DNA from: Thalassospira sp. HJ
GTDB lineage: Bacteria > Pseudomonadota > Alphaproteobacteria > Rhodospirillales > Thalassospiraceae
Direction: 5' to 3'
Assembly (NCBI RefSeq): GCF_000948415.1
Contig: NZ_JYII01000020.1
Location: forward strand, 248,001-312,000
Length of the DNA stretch: 64,000 bases
Below, piece after piece: positions 42,346-51,492 of this stretch. The notes below the pieces were generated by a model. That model saw nothing but the letters and a program-made list of their open reading frames with translations. It did not search any database and was not told the origin of the DNA. Position numbers and translations under genes: made by a program. Within the stretch, counting starts at the first letter, position 1, and each line of letters begins with the position of its first letter.

Positions 42346-43944
42346 TCAGTATCCGACCGCACAGCCATCCTTGCGCGGATCGGAACCTGCGACATAACCG
42401 GCATCGGTTTTGGCAATCAGCTGCGCGCCGCCAAATCCGAAATTGGTGCTGTCAGGCGTTTCAACCTTGATCACGTGGCCCTTGGCCTTGAGCGCATCGA
42501 TCACATCCGCCCCGACCGAGGTTTCCACCGCAACATTAAGCCCCGAAAGCGCCTGCCAGCGCGGGGCATCGGCCGCGGTTTGCGGATCCTGCCCCCAAAG
42601 CTGGGTACGAAGCGTCATCTGCAGATGACCCTGGGCCTGCATCGGACCGCCCATGACACCAAAGCTCATCACCGGATTGCCATCAAGGCCCATCAGGAAG
42701 GCCGGGATAATCGTCTGGAACGGACGTTTGCCGCCCTTGACCAGGTTGGGATGACCATCTTTCAGGCTAAAGCCGTGACCACGGTTCTGCAGGCTGATCG
42801 AAGTACCCGGCACCACAACGCCAGAGCCAAAGCCCATATAGTTCGACTGAATGAACGACACCATCATGCCGTTTTCATCCGCCGCACTGACATAGACCGT
42901 GCCGCCATGTTTGGGGGCACCGGCCTTGAAGTCCTGCGCCTTGTTGGCATCAATCAGGGCCGCACGCGATTTCAGATAATCGTCAGACAGCAGATGCTCG
43001 ACCGTGACATCGGTCATGTAATCAAGATCGGCGACATATTCGCGCATATCGGCAAATGCCAGTTTCATGGCCTCGATCTCAAGATGAAGCGCCTCGACCG
43101 AATCCGGCTCGTAATCGGTGATGTTGGTGTGCCGCAGGATGCCAAGTGCGATCAGGGCCGAAATGCCCTGCCCGTTTGGTGGAATTTCATGCAGCTTCAC
43201 ATTGCCGAAGGCCTGCGAAATCGTGCCAACCCAATCGGCCTTGTGATTGCCAAGGTCTTCTTCGGACAGTGCCGCACCATGTTCCTTGGCAAAGGCGGCA
43301 ATCTTGCTTGCCAATTTGCCACGATAGAAGCTCTCGCCCTTGGTTTCGGCAATATCGATCAGGCTTTCGACTGCGGCCTTGTTGACAAACAGTTCGCCCG
43401 CCTTGGGTGCCTTGCCACCGGGCAGGAACGCCTCGGCAAAGCCCGGCTGCTTGCCCAGCAAATCACCGCCCTTTTCCCAAAGGGTGGCAATGATCGGCGA
43501 TACGGCAAAGCCGCGGGTCGCGTATTCAATGGCCGGTTCAAACAGCTTTTCGAACGGCAGTTTGCCAAACTTGTCGGAAATTTCACGCCACGCAGAAACC
43601 GCACCCGGTGTGGTGACGGCTTCCCAGCCACGCTGTGGCATGGTGTCTGCACCGGCAAAGCGTTCCGGGTTCCATGCGGCTGGTGCACGGCCAGATGCAT
43701 TGAGGCCATGCAATTCCTTGCCATCCCAGATGATGGCGTAGGCGTCTGAGCCAAGCCCGTTACCGGTCGGCTCAACCACGGTCAGCGCAATGGCAGATGC
43801 CAGTGCCGCATCGGCGGCATTACCGCCCGCAAGCAACATGCGAAGACCGGCCTGGGCCGCAAGCGGCTGGGATGTTGAAACCATATTGCGCGCCAGAACC
43901 GGCGACCGGCGTGAGGCATAAAGCGCGTCGTGACGAAGTTTCAT
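42346..43944 (-). CDS. ggt: Gamma-glutamyltransferase family protein (cytosolic, YwrD-like)
   Basis: This 532-aa Ntn-hydrolase precursor is cleaved before the catalytic threonine; here T349 in PKHGGTVYVSA. Other landmarks are LAGGNAADAALA near residue 39, SGRAPAAW, and NRGHGFSL in the small subunit. There is no signal peptide, unlike periplasmic GGT, so it would act inside the cell. AGGAG lies eight bases before the ATG, and the gene begins only 15 bases after tctA. It is thus the last gene of a tctC-tctB-tctA-ggt operon, suggesting that the imported anion may be a gamma-glutamyl compound. Confidence 0.9.
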   Translation of the reverse strand: MKLRHDALYASRRSPVLARNMVSTSQPLAAQAGLRMLLAGGNAADAALASAIALTVVEPTGNGLGSDAYAIIWDGKELHGLNASGRAPAAWNPERFAGADTMPQRGWEAVTTPGAVSAWREISDKFGKLPFEKLFEPAIEYATRGFAVSPIIATLWEKGGDLLGKQPGFAEAFLPGGKAPKAGELFVNKAAVESLIDIAETKGESFYRGKLASKIAAFAKEHGAALSEEDLGNHKADWVGTISQAFGNVKLHEIPPNGQGISALIALGILRHTNITDYEPDSVEALHLEIEAMKLAFADMREYVADLDYMTDVTVEHLLSDDYLKSRAALIDANKAQDFKAGAPKHGGTVYVSAADENGMMVSFIQSNYMGFGSGVVVPGTSISLQNRGHGFSLKDGHPNLVKGGKRPFQTIIPAFLMGLDGNPVMSFGVMGGPMQAQGHLQMTLRTQLWGQDPQTAADAPRWQALSGLNVAVETSVGADVIDALKAKGHVIKVETPDSTNFGFGGAQLIAKTDAGYVAGSDPRKDGCAVGY

Positions 43945-43959
43945 GGAAGTCTCCTAATC

Positions 43960-45486
43960 CTAATCGCCGTCTTGTTCATCGGTGGTAGGACGGTCTTTTT
44001 TGCGCATCTTCAGAACCGAACGGACACTGAAGATGACAGAAAGCAGGGCAGCCGCCAGCAGAACGGCGGAAATCGGACGGGTAAAGAAGACCGTCCAGTC
44101 GCCGTCACTCATCAGTGCGCGGCGCAGGTTGGTCTCGGCAATCGGGCCCAGAATGACACCCAGCACCAGCGGGGCCAGCGGATAATCAAGTGACTTCAAT
44201 CCATAGCCGACAAGGCCAATCGCGCCGAGCAGATAAAGATCAGTCACCCGGTTATTGAGCGCAAAGGCCCCGATCACGCAACAGATCATCACGGTCGGCA
44301 CAATGAACTGCTTGGGAATATCAGTCACGCGCAGGAAGAGGCGCATCGACAAAACACAAACAACCAGCATCATCAGCGATGCGACAACCATGGCGACAAA
44401 CATGCCATAGGCCAGATCGGCATTATCCATGATCAGACGCGGACCCACCGAAATGCCATGCACCATAAGTGCTGCCATCAGGATCGCGTCAACTGCTGAT
44501 CCGGGAATGCCAAGCGCAATCATCGGGATCAAACCGCCACCTGCCGTGGCCGAGTTTCCGGCTTCCGAGGCGATCACGCCATCGGGCGTGCCCTTGCCGA
44601 ACTCTTCGGGCTTTTTCGAGCTGCGTTTGGCCTGATCATACGCCAGAAGGTTGGCAATCGAGCCACCCGCACCGGGCAGGGCCCCGATAAACACACCAAC
44701 CAATGATGAGCGCACCAGATTGATCGGGCGCATCAGAACTTCACGCATCACCGACCAGGTCTTGAATTCAATCACATCGGGGATCAGCGCCCCGCTTGCA
44801 TCTTTCTTGCCGTGGTCCTCGACCTCGCTCATAAGCTGGCTGATGGCAAAGATACCGATCAAAACCACCAGGAACGGAAGACCGGGCAGAAGAATATCCG
44901 AATCAAATGTCAGACGAGGGCGACCCATCATCGGGTCAGGCCCGATGGTGGCAATACCCAGACCAATCACGCCTGCGATCAGACCGCGCATCAGCGAATT
45001 GCCCACAAGGCTTGCAACAATGGTCAGGGCAAAGACGATCAGCGAGAAATATTCCCAAGGCCCAAGCTTGACCGCAATCAACGCCAAAGGCGGGGCTGCA
45101 AGAACCAGAACAATGGTGGAAATCACCGTACCAAAGAAGGACGACCAGACCCCAAGCGAAAGTGCGCGACCCGGTTCGCCCTTGCGCGCCATCGGATAGG
45201 CATCAAAGGTGGTTGCAACCGAACTTGGCGTTCCGGGAATGCCCAGCAATGCCGCACTAATCAGGCCACCGGTATAGCCACCAACATAGACTGAGAGCAT
45301 CACAGACACTCCCTGCAGCGGATCCATGGTAAAGGTCAGCGGCAGGGTCAGAATAATTGCCATGGTGACGGTAAAGCCGGGGATGGCGGCTGCCACAATC
45401 CCGGCAATGGAACCGATCAGCATGTAAATCAGGGTATCGAATGCGAATACCTGATGGGCGCCGGCAAGAAATGCATCCAACATCAT
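43960..45486 (-). CDS. tctA: Tripartite tricarboxylate transporter large permease
   Basis: This is a 508-aa inner-membrane protein with about 11-12 hydrophobic segments. Typical family segments are GIPGTPSSVATTFDAYPMAR near residue 62, LPGAGGSIANLLAYDQAKR near residue 270 and GIPGSAVDAILMAAL near residue 325. It forms the membrane pore with TctB and depends on the TctC binding protein. It is separated by 12 bases from tctB. Confidence 0.94.
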   Translation of the reverse strand: MMLDAFLAGAHQVFAFDTLIYMLIGSIAGIVAAAIPGFTVTMAIILTLPLTFTMDPLQGVSVMLSVYVGGYTGGLISAALLGIPGTPSSVATTFDAYPMARKGEPGRALSLGVWSSFFGTVISTIVLVLAAPPLALIAVKLGPWEYFSLIVFALTIVASLVGNSLMRGLIAGVIGLGIATIGPDPMMGRPRLTFDSDILLPGLPFLVVLIGIFAISQLMSEVEDHGKKDASGALIPDVIEFKTWSVMREVLMRPINLVRSSLVGVFIGALPGAGGSIANLLAYDQAKRSSKKPEEFGKGTPDGVIASEAGNSATAGGGLIPMIALGIPGSAVDAILMAALMVHGISVGPRLIMDNADLAYGMFVAMVVASLMMLVVCVLSMRLFLRVTDIPKQFIVPTVMICCVIGAFALNNRVTDLYLLGAIGLVGYGLKSLDYPLAPLVLGVILGPIAETNLRRALMSDGDWTVFFTRPISAVLLAAALLSVIFSVRSVLKMRKKDRPTTDEQDGD

Positions 45487-45498
45487 CGTAAACTTTTA

Positions 45499-46050
45499 CT
45501 AGCCCGCGAACAGTACGCCACGCGGGAGAAACACGTTAAAGACTTCGGCAAACAGCATGTTCAAGCCAACCGAGAAAATCACGGCGGCGATCAGTGACTG
45601 AACAACGGTCTTTTTCGAAAGGCCTGCGATCAGCAATTGCGCGATCATCAGGAACACAAAGGTCGCAAGCGAAAAGCCTGCAAGCGGCATGACACTAAGA
45701 TAAACAACCAGACAGCCAAACAGCGCGAACGAGATCCGGCGCGCCTTGATCCAGCCAGACAAGGCCGTCGCAAGACCATCAAGCTGCCCGGCTTTGCGGA
45801 TATCAATCACCGCACGCACCGCCGCAATCAGGCAGAGCCCGGCCAGAACCGCAAAAACCAGTTGGGGAAATGATCCGGCGCCAAGTGGCTCCCAGCGCGA
45901 GGTTGGCAAAGCACTTGCGCGTACCGACAGATAGACCGACCCCAGACCGAAAACGATATAGGAAATCAGCCGTGCAAATTCCGTTCTTGCACGAGAAGCA
46001 GCGGGCACTGATGCACCCGCTGCTGCTGATTTGTCAGCCTTGCTCATCAT
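45499..46050 (-). CDS. tctB: Tripartite tricarboxylate transporter small permease
   Basis: This is a 183-aa membrane protein with four hydrophobic segments and a polar Ala/Ser-rich N-terminus of about 20 residues. Size, topology and position between tctC and tctA identify it; sequence motifs are weak in this family. Its start overlaps the tctC stop by four bases. Confidence 0.9.
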   Translation of the reverse strand: MMSKADKSAAAGASVPAASRARTEFARLISYIVFGLGSVYLSVRASALPTSRWEPLGAGSFPQLVFAVLAGLCLIAAVRAVIDIRKAGQLDGLATALSGWIKARRISFALFGCLVVYLSVMPLAGFSLATFVFLMIAQLLIAGLSKKTVVQSLIAAVIFSVGLNMLFAEVFNVFLPRGVLFAG

Positions 46051-46991
46051 CCTGCGAGCTTGCCGATCAGACGGTCAACCGTCTCGGACAGGTTGCCGAG
46101 ATAGGCTTTGTATTCGTCCTGACCAAGGAAGACCGGTGCCGAACCAACATTGGTGATCTTGGTGCGGACATCTTCGTTCTGCATGACTTTTTCAAGATGT
46201 GCTTCAAGCGCGTCTGCGACGTCCTGCGGGGTGTCTTTTGGCAGAACGACACCGCGGGTCACTGCCAGATCAAGGTCATGGCCCAGTTCCTTGAAGGTCG
46301 GAACGTCCGGGGCATCGGTAGTGCGCTCGGGCATGCCGACAGCCGCAAAGATCAGGTCGCCATTTTCAACGAATTGACCAGCCGAGGAAACGTCACCAAT
46401 CGCAACGTCGATGTTACCGCCAACAAGCGCACGGATACGCTGACCGGTACCTTCGTAACCAACATAGGAAAACTCAATGCCATAGGCATCTTCAATCATT
46501 GCCATGTGCAGATGCGGCACACCGGCAAGGGTCACACCAGCGCGAACAGCACCTGGGTTTTCCTTGGCGTAGGCAACCATTTCTTCAAAGTTCGAGAAGT
46601 TGTCGTTCTTTGACAGGGTCAGGTATTGCGGGGATGACGTCACCAGCGCGATAGGCATGAAGCTGTCCCAGTTCAGATCGGTGATGCCGGTACCATTGGC
46701 AATCAGAAGACCCTCGTGAACCTGCGAGACGGTGTAGCCATCCGCCGGACGCTTGGCGAATTCTGCCAGACCAACCGTGCCGCCGACACCTGGCATATTG
46801 ATCACCGGAACTGCCTGACCGGATTCTTTTGCCAGACCCATGGCAACAATACGCATCAGCGTATCACTACCGCCACCCGGTCCCCACGGGACGATGAATT
46901 CGATCGGTTTTTCTGGATAGTCCTGCGCCTGTGCGGGACCTGCGATGGCTGCGGCCAACAAGCCGGCAGCGACTGCAATCTTGCGGAACAT
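46047..46991 (-). CDS. tctC: Tripartite tricarboxylate transporter substrate-binding protein
   Basis: This is a 314-aa periplasmic binding protein of the Bug/TctC family. ATG 46991, eight bases after AGGAGG, gives a signal peptide MFRKIAVAAGLLAAAI...AQA; the longer frame to 47033 is not supported. The mature start YPEKPIEFIVPWGPGGGSD carries the family motif that contacts the carboxylate ligand. It is the first gene of the tct-ggt operon. Its promoter holds a TGAACCA-N9-TGGTTCA inverted repeat. Confidence 0.94.
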   Translation of the reverse strand: MFRKIAVAAGLLAAAIAGPAQAQDYPEKPIEFIVPWGPGGGSDTLMRIVAMGLAKESGQAVPVINMPGVGGTVGLAEFAKRPADGYTVSQVHEGLLIANGTGITDLNWDSFMPIALVTSSPQYLTLSKNDNFSNFEEMVAYAKENPGAVRAGVTLAGVPHLHMAMIEDAYGIEFSYVGYEGTGQRIRALVGGNIDVAIGDVSSAGQFVENGDLIFAAVGMPERTTDAPDVPTFKELGHDLDLAVTRGVVLPKDTPQDVADALEAHLEKVMQNEDVRTKITNVGSAPVFLGQDEYKAYLGNLSETVDRLIGKLAG

Positions 46992-47025
46992 GTATCTTGC
47001 CTCCTGATATCTCGCCTGCAATATG

Positions 47026-47048
47026 TGAACCATTACTATTTTGGTTCA
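47026..47048. promoter_or_regulatory. Inverted repeat TGAACCA-N9-TGGTTCA before tctC
   Basis: This is a perfect 7-9-7 inverted repeat 34 bases upstream of the tctC start. The TTGGTTC half also occurs before the TauE/SafE gene (47195) and before the GntR gene (48137). Confidence 0.5.
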
Positions 47049-47202
47049 ATCTCTTTGTCGACGCATTGTTGGCAGCAACAAACCAATTTCGCAAGTGCAA
47101 AAATAATATTTGGCTGCGAATAAGGATTATGTTGCACATTTCTGCTAAAGATGAATAGTACCACTTATTAATTGATATCATAATTGGTACGGATTGGTTC
47201 GA

Positions 47203-48036
47203 ATGTTTGAAATGGATGGCGCCATGAGCCTCTATCTCGTCTGGGGTGCAGCCATGCTGTTTGCTGGCGTCCTTGGCGGGATCATGGCCGGGCTTCTCGG
47301 TGTTGGTGGTGGGATCGTGATTGTTCCGGTGCTCTATCATTTTCTGACCACCATGGGCGTGGATGAAAGCCTGCGCATGCAGGTTGCCGTTGCCACGTCC
47401 CTGACCACAATTATCGCCACGGCGATCTCATCAACCCGAAGCCATTACAAAAAGGGGTCGGTTGATACGGCCCTTCTCAAACATTGGGGTCCGGCGATCA
47501 TTGTTGGCGTGATCCTTGGCACCGCGATTGGCGGACTGGCTGATGGCCGGGTTCTGACGATTGTCTTTGCTGTTGTCGCACTTCTGGTTGCCGCCAACAT
47601 GATCCTGGTAAAAGACCGCGAAACCGACGCAACCAAGAACCCACCGAAATCCGTCTGGGCCGTGCTCGGCGTGATTGCTGGCAGCCTGTCGGCGATGATG
47701 GGAATTGGCGGCGGCACCATCTGTGTGCCGGTCCTGAATTTCCTCGGTTACGACATCCGTCGTGCTGTGGGCACCTCGGCCGCAATCGGTTTGATCATCG
47801 CCCTCCCCGGCACCATCGGCTATGCCATGTCAGGTATCGGTGTTGATGGTCGCCCGCCCTTTTCACTAGGGTATGTCAACGTTCTGGCAGCAGCCCTTCT
47901 GATCCCGATGACGGTGCTGTGCGCCCCGATTGGTGCCCGGATCGCGCATACCATCCCGCGCCGCGCCCTTCGCATGTGCTTTGGCCTGTTTCTGGCGATC
48001 ACGTCAGCGCGCATGTTCTATGACCTGCTGAGCTAG
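47203..48036 (+). CDS. TauE/SafE (TSUP) family permease
   Basis: This 277-aa inner-membrane protein has about eight hydrophobic segments and the repeated TSUP motif: GIMAGLLGVGGGIVIVPVL in the first half and GSLSAMMGIGGGTICVPVLNF in the second. Members export or import sulfite, sulfoacetate or other organic sulfonates and acids. It is divergent from tctCBA-ggt. The start is uncertain: ATGs at 47203, 47212 and 47224 are in frame and none has a strong ribosome binding site. Its neighbour GntR gene lies 162 bases downstream on the same strand. Confidence 0.88.
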   Translation: MFEMDGAMSLYLVWGAAMLFAGVLGGIMAGLLGVGGGIVIVPVLYHFLTTMGVDESLRMQVAVATSLTTIIATAISSTRSHYKKGSVDTALLKHWGPAIIVGVILGTAIGGLADGRVLTIVFAVVALLVAANMILVKDRETDATKNPPKSVWAVLGVIAGSLSAMMGIGGGTICVPVLNFLGYDIRRAVGTSAAIGLIIALPGTIGYAMSGIGVDGRPPFSLGYVNVLAAALLIPMTVLCAPIGARIAHTIPRRALRMCFGLFLAITSARMFYDLLS

Positions 48037-48106
48037 GCTCGTTTGCACCGGGATGTCCGCAAGCATCTGGGTGCGAACGGAAATAGCACGGTCTTGTTCT
48101 TTGTTA

Positions 48107-48141
48107 AACCAATGGCTTACAATGATAGGTGCGCATTGGTT
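48107..48141. promoter_or_regulatory. Inverted repeat AACCAATG-N19-CATTGGTT before the GntR gene
   Basis: Perfect eight-base arms separated by 19 bases lie 58 bases upstream of the gntR start. The arm core TTGGTT matches repeats at the tctC and TauE/SafE promoters. Confidence 0.5.
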
Positions 48142-48198
48142 CGCGCGAGGGAACGTTAGAAACGTCAACAGAAACGCCTTAAAAAATGAACAACAACC

Positions 48199-48870
48199 AT
48201 GACTGAATTTGCCACTCAGACGCTGGCGGAAAAGCTCAAGACCGGCTTCGCACAGGGATCCTTCGTCAATGATGGGCGTGTGATCGCCGAACGCACCCTT
48301 GCCGAACAGCTTGATGTTGGTCGCAGAGCACTACGCAAGGCCCTGGATCAGCTTGAATCCGAAGGTCTGATCTGGCGTCGTCAGGGTCAGGGCACCTTTG
48401 TTGGCACTCCACCGACCCCGCGTCTGCGCAAGCTTGAAGGGCTGGCAACCAAAACCAGCCCATTTGAAATCATGGAAGTCCGTCAGGAAATCGAACCATC
48501 GATGGCCCGGTTCGCAGCCCTTCGCGCATCACAGGGCGATATTGATGCCATGCGCGGCATGATCGAAAAGGCCGCCAGCGCGACCACACAGGCTGAATAC
48601 GAAAAGTGGGATGCCGCCTTTCATCAGCGCCTGGCCGAATCGGTCAAGAACACCCTGTTTCTTGCGGTGTTTGAGGCCGTTAATGCCGTCCGCCGCGAAG
48701 CCGCATGGGCACGCATGCGTGAAAGCAGCCATTCAGACACCCTGATCGAAGAACTCAGCGCCCAGCATCGCGACATCATCAACGCGATTGAACAGCGCGA
48801 CCCCAAACGTGCCGAAGACGCCATGCGCCGCCACCTGTCCGAGGTGGAACACGCGCTAAAACAAACCTGA
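48199..48870 (+). CDS. GntR family regulator, FCD domain
   Basis: This is a 223-aa regulator with an N-terminal winged helix (ERTLAEQLDVGRRALRKALDQLESEGLIWRR as recognition region, residues 33-63) and a C-terminal FCD ligand domain. Likely metal/ligand residues lie in WDAAFHQRLAES, ELSAQHRDIINAI and MRRHLSEVE, the Asp-His-His pattern of organic-acid-binding FadR/FCD proteins. It lies downstream of the TauE/SafE permease and near tctCBA-ggt, so it probably represses those carboxylate transport genes. Confidence 0.9.
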   Translation: MTEFATQTLAEKLKTGFAQGSFVNDGRVIAERTLAEQLDVGRRALRKALDQLESEGLIWRRQGQGTFVGTPPTPRLRKLEGLATKTSPFEIMEVRQEIEPSMARFAALRASQGDIDAMRGMIEKAASATTQAEYEKWDAAFHQRLAESVKNTLFLAVFEAVNAVRREAAWARMRESSHSDTLIEELSAQHRDIINAIEQRDPKRAEDAMRRHLSEVEHALKQT

Positions 48871-48902
48871 TCTGGAAGCTAAGGTCGTTAATCGGCTGAG
48901 GA

Positions 48903-49661
48903 TCACCCTTGCGGCGCAAATTCCGCAAACATCCCGTGATAAGCCTTAAGCGGCGGGTTGGCATAAGCCCCCGCCTTGCTGGTGCGAAGCCCCAGAAACG
49001 CCATCGCCTCGATCATCTTGACCGCTGCACTGACCCCGTCAATCACCGGCACGCCCAGTTCTTCGGTCAAACGATCAGCAATATCGGTCATCCCCGCACA
49101 GCCCAGCACAATCGCCTCGGCATAATCATCAGCAAGGCAAATCTCGGCCTGCTTTTTAAGCGCTGCGTAGGCGGCCTTGGCATTGCTGCCTTCGAAATCG
49201 AGCGTCCGAACACCTGCGGCGCGCACGACACATTGCGATGACGCACCGTATTTCGACACGAGATGTTCAAGCGGGCGGACCGAAACCGGCATCGGGGTCA
49301 CAATCGCAAAGCGCGATGACACGGCAGCCGCCATTCGCATCGCGGCCTCGCAAAGCCCCAGAACCGGCGCACCGGTCAGACAGCGCGCGGCATCGACCCC
49401 GGTATCATCAAAGCACGCCACGACATACCCTCCGATGGGATCGGCTTCCTGTTCGGGGGCGGCTTCAAGTTCGCGAATGACCGACAGCAAACCGACACTG
49501 GCAAAGGCCTCGTCGTAATACCCCTCGATGCTGTCTGGCCCAAAACTCGGGTTAAGCGCCAGAACCTTGGTTGTCGGTGCCACGATCTTTTGCGCCTGCG
49601 CACCGACCTTTTTGGTAAAGCCGCTCGACAGGTTGGGATTGATGACGGCGATGCGGCTCAT
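48903..49661 (-). CDS. Asp/Glu/hydantoin racemase family protein
   Basis: This 252-aa enzyme of the aspartate/glutamate racemase fold begins MSRIAVINPNLSSGFT. The two catalytic cysteines expected in hydantoin or amino-acid racemases are present, in YVVACFDDTGVDAAR near residue 80 and VLGCAGMTDIADRL near residue 187. It overlaps the upstream permease gene by four bases and is the last gene of the ABC transporter operon. It therefore probably racemises the imported substrate or its product, such as a hydantoin or related amino compound; the exact substrate is unknown. Confidence 0.88.
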   Translation of the reverse strand: MSRIAVINPNLSSGFTKKVGAQAQKIVAPTTKVLALNPSFGPDSIEGYYDEAFASVGLLSVIRELEAAPEQEADPIGGYVVACFDDTGVDAARCLTGAPVLGLCEAAMRMAAAVSSRFAIVTPMPVSVRPLEHLVSKYGASSQCVVRAAGVRTLDFEGSNAKAAYAALKKQAEICLADDYAEAIVLGCAGMTDIADRLTEELGVPVIDGVSAAVKMIEAMAFLGLRTSKAGAYANPPLKAYHGMFAEFAPQG

Positions 49662-50494
49662 GCTTTTTGCCCCTTGCGACGGCGCATGATCGCAACCGTA
49701 CCCAATGCCAAGGCAATCACCAGGAAGGAGAACCCGGTGGTGACTGTACCCAGCGCATAAAGCACCGGTGTGGTCACATTGGTTGTCATGCCATAGATCT
49801 CAAGCGGCAGGGTGTTAAGCGCACCGGCCGTCATCAGGGTACGGGCAAATTCATCGTAAGACAGGGTGAACGAGAACATCGCAACCCCGATCAGGCTCGG
49901 CCCCACCATCGGCAGCACGACATACTGGATGGTCTGCCAATTGCTGGCGCCCAAATCGCGCGCGGCTTCCTCGTAGGACGGATCAAACCGGTTAAACACC
50001 GCAAACATGATCAGAAGCCCGAACGGGAACGTCCATGTCAGATGCGCACCAAGGGCCGAGGTAAACCATTGCGGCTGCCATTCGACGATATTGAACAGCA
50101 AACCAATCCCAAGCGAAATAAGGATCGACGGCACGATCAGGCTGGCAATCGCCAGATAGAAAATCACGCTGTCGCCACGGAACCGCTTGCGGAAGGCAAG
50201 ACCGGCCATGAAGGACACGACCACCGTGACCACCATGACAATCAGGCCAAGCTTAAGCGACCGGCTGAACGATCCGCCAAAGTCACCTACCGCCTGCTGT
50301 TCGAACAGATTGCCGAACCAGTGGAACGAGAACCCGTTCATCGGGAAGGTCAGACCACCATTCTCGCCCTGGAAGGACAGAATGAAAATCGTCAGCATCG
50401 GGCCATACAAAAACAGCACGAACAGCGCGAAAAAAGCCGCAAGGAAATAGAAGCTGGTCGGGCGGCGTTCACGGGTTTTGGTCAGTAATGCCAT
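49658..50494 (-). CDS. Polyamine-type ABC transporter permease (PotC-like)
   Basis: This is a 278-aa inner-membrane protein with six hydrophobic segments and the ATPase-coupling EAA loop YEEAARDLGASNWQTIQYVV followed by LPMVGPSL. ATG 50494 has GGAG eight bases upstream; the GTG two codons earlier does not fit as well. It pairs with the PotB-like permease (two-base gap) and overlaps the racemase gene. The transporter family also carries opines, mannopine, gamma-aminobutyrate and other amines. Confidence 0.92.
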   Translation of the reverse strand: MALLTKTRERRPTSFYFLAAFFALFVLFLYGPMLTIFILSFQGENGGLTFPMNGFSFHWFGNLFEQQAVGDFGGSFSRSLKLGLIVMVVTVVVSFMAGLAFRKRFRGDSVIFYLAIASLIVPSILISLGIGLLFNIVEWQPQWFTSALGAHLTWTFPFGLLIMFAVFNRFDPSYEEAARDLGASNWQTIQYVVLPMVGPSLIGVAMFSFTLSYDEFARTLMTAGALNTLPLEIYGMTTNVTTPVLYALGTVTTGFSFLVIALALGTVAIMRRRKGQKA

Positions 50495-50496
50495 GA

Positions 50497-51354
50497 TCAC
50501 AGCTCCTTGCGGATATCAACAAGACGAAGAAGTGCCGTCACGATCAGCAACACCGTAATCAGAAGCACCACCGCACTGGCTGCCGCCGCCGGATATTGCA
50601 GAAGGCCGATTTCGTTGGAAATCTGCAAACCGACCGACGCACTCTGCCCGCCGCTCATCAAGCGCACGGTGATGAAATCGCCCATTACCACCGTGATGAC
50701 AAAGATCGATCCGATGGCGATGCCCGGTTTGGACATCGGTACAATGACCGATTTTAGGGTCTCAAACCCGCTGGCCCCGGCATCGCGCGCGGCCTCGATC
50801 AGGGACCGGTCAATGCGCATCATGGAATTGAAGATCGGCACCACCATGAACAGCGCATAAAGATGCACATCTGCCAGAACGACTGCGAAATCGGAAAACA
50901 GCAGGAATTCAAGCGGCTGATCGACAATCCCCAGATTGATCAGGGCAGAGTTCAAAAGCCCATTGCGCCCAAGGAACGGGATCCACGAAATCATGCGGAT
51001 GATGTTCGATGTCCAGAACGGAATGGTGCACACCATAAACAGAACGATCTGCCATGTCAGACTGCGCACATGGAACGCCAGGAAATAGGCCACCGTAAAC
51101 CCGATCAAAAGCGTAAAGACCCAGGTCAGGGCGGCGTATTTCAAGGTATTGAGATAGATGCTCCAGGTGACCGAGGAGCCCAGCAGGTAATTGTAATTCT
51201 CGAAAATGAAGTCCGGCAGGATGCGGTATTCATCATAGTCCCAGAAACTGACCACAACGATGGTCAGAAGCGGAATGACAAGAAACACCGCAAAGATCAG
51301 CGCCATTGGCGTGATCAGGAAATAGGACGATCTTTTTGACGTATCAGAAGCCAT
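50497..51354 (-). CDS. Polyamine-type ABC transporter permease (PotB-like)
   Basis: This is a 285-aa inner-membrane permease with six hydrophobic segments. Recognisable segments are WTSNIIRMISWIPFLGRNG and the EAA loop LIEAARDAGASGFETLKSVI followed by VPMSKPGI. It is the partner of the PotC-like permease. The 138 bases upstream, following the binding-protein gene, hold a seven-bp GC-rich hairpin, which could lower permease expression relative to the binding protein. Confidence 0.92.
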   Translation of the reverse strand: MASDTSKRSSYFLITPMALIFAVFLVIPLLTIVVVSFWDYDEYRILPDFIFENYNYLLGSSVTWSIYLNTLKYAALTWVFTLLIGFTVAYFLAFHVRSLTWQIVLFMVCTIPFWTSNIIRMISWIPFLGRNGLLNSALINLGIVDQPLEFLLFSDFAVVLADVHLYALFMVVPIFNSMMRIDRSLIEAARDAGASGFETLKSVIVPMSKPGIAIGSIFVITVVMGDFITVRLMSGGQSASVGLQISNEIGLLQYPAAAASAVVLLITVLLIVTALLRLVDIRKEL

Positions 51355-51451
51355 GCTCTGTCCTTGAAACCCTGCCAGAAAACCAAAAAGTCAAAACGAA
51401 TAAACAACCCGGCCCGGCACCGGAAAATAAAAAAAATCAAACCGGGGTGAC

Positions 51452-51473
51452 GGGCGCGGCCAAAGTCGCGCCC
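51452..51473 (-). other. Intercistronic hairpin after the ABC binding-protein gene
   Basis: GGGCGCG (51452-51458) pairs with CGCGCCC (51467-51473). An A-rich run (T-rich on the minus strand) lies about 14 bases further downstream in transcription. It probably stabilises or partly terminates the binding-protein mRNA. Confidence 0.55.
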
Positions 51474-51492
51474 ACCAGAAATCTGTCGCAGA

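Noticed and set aside
42256-43749. 497-codon plus-strand frame over ggt
   Set aside because: It is antisense to the ggt gene, which has an intact catalytic Thr motif; the opposite frame has no domain.
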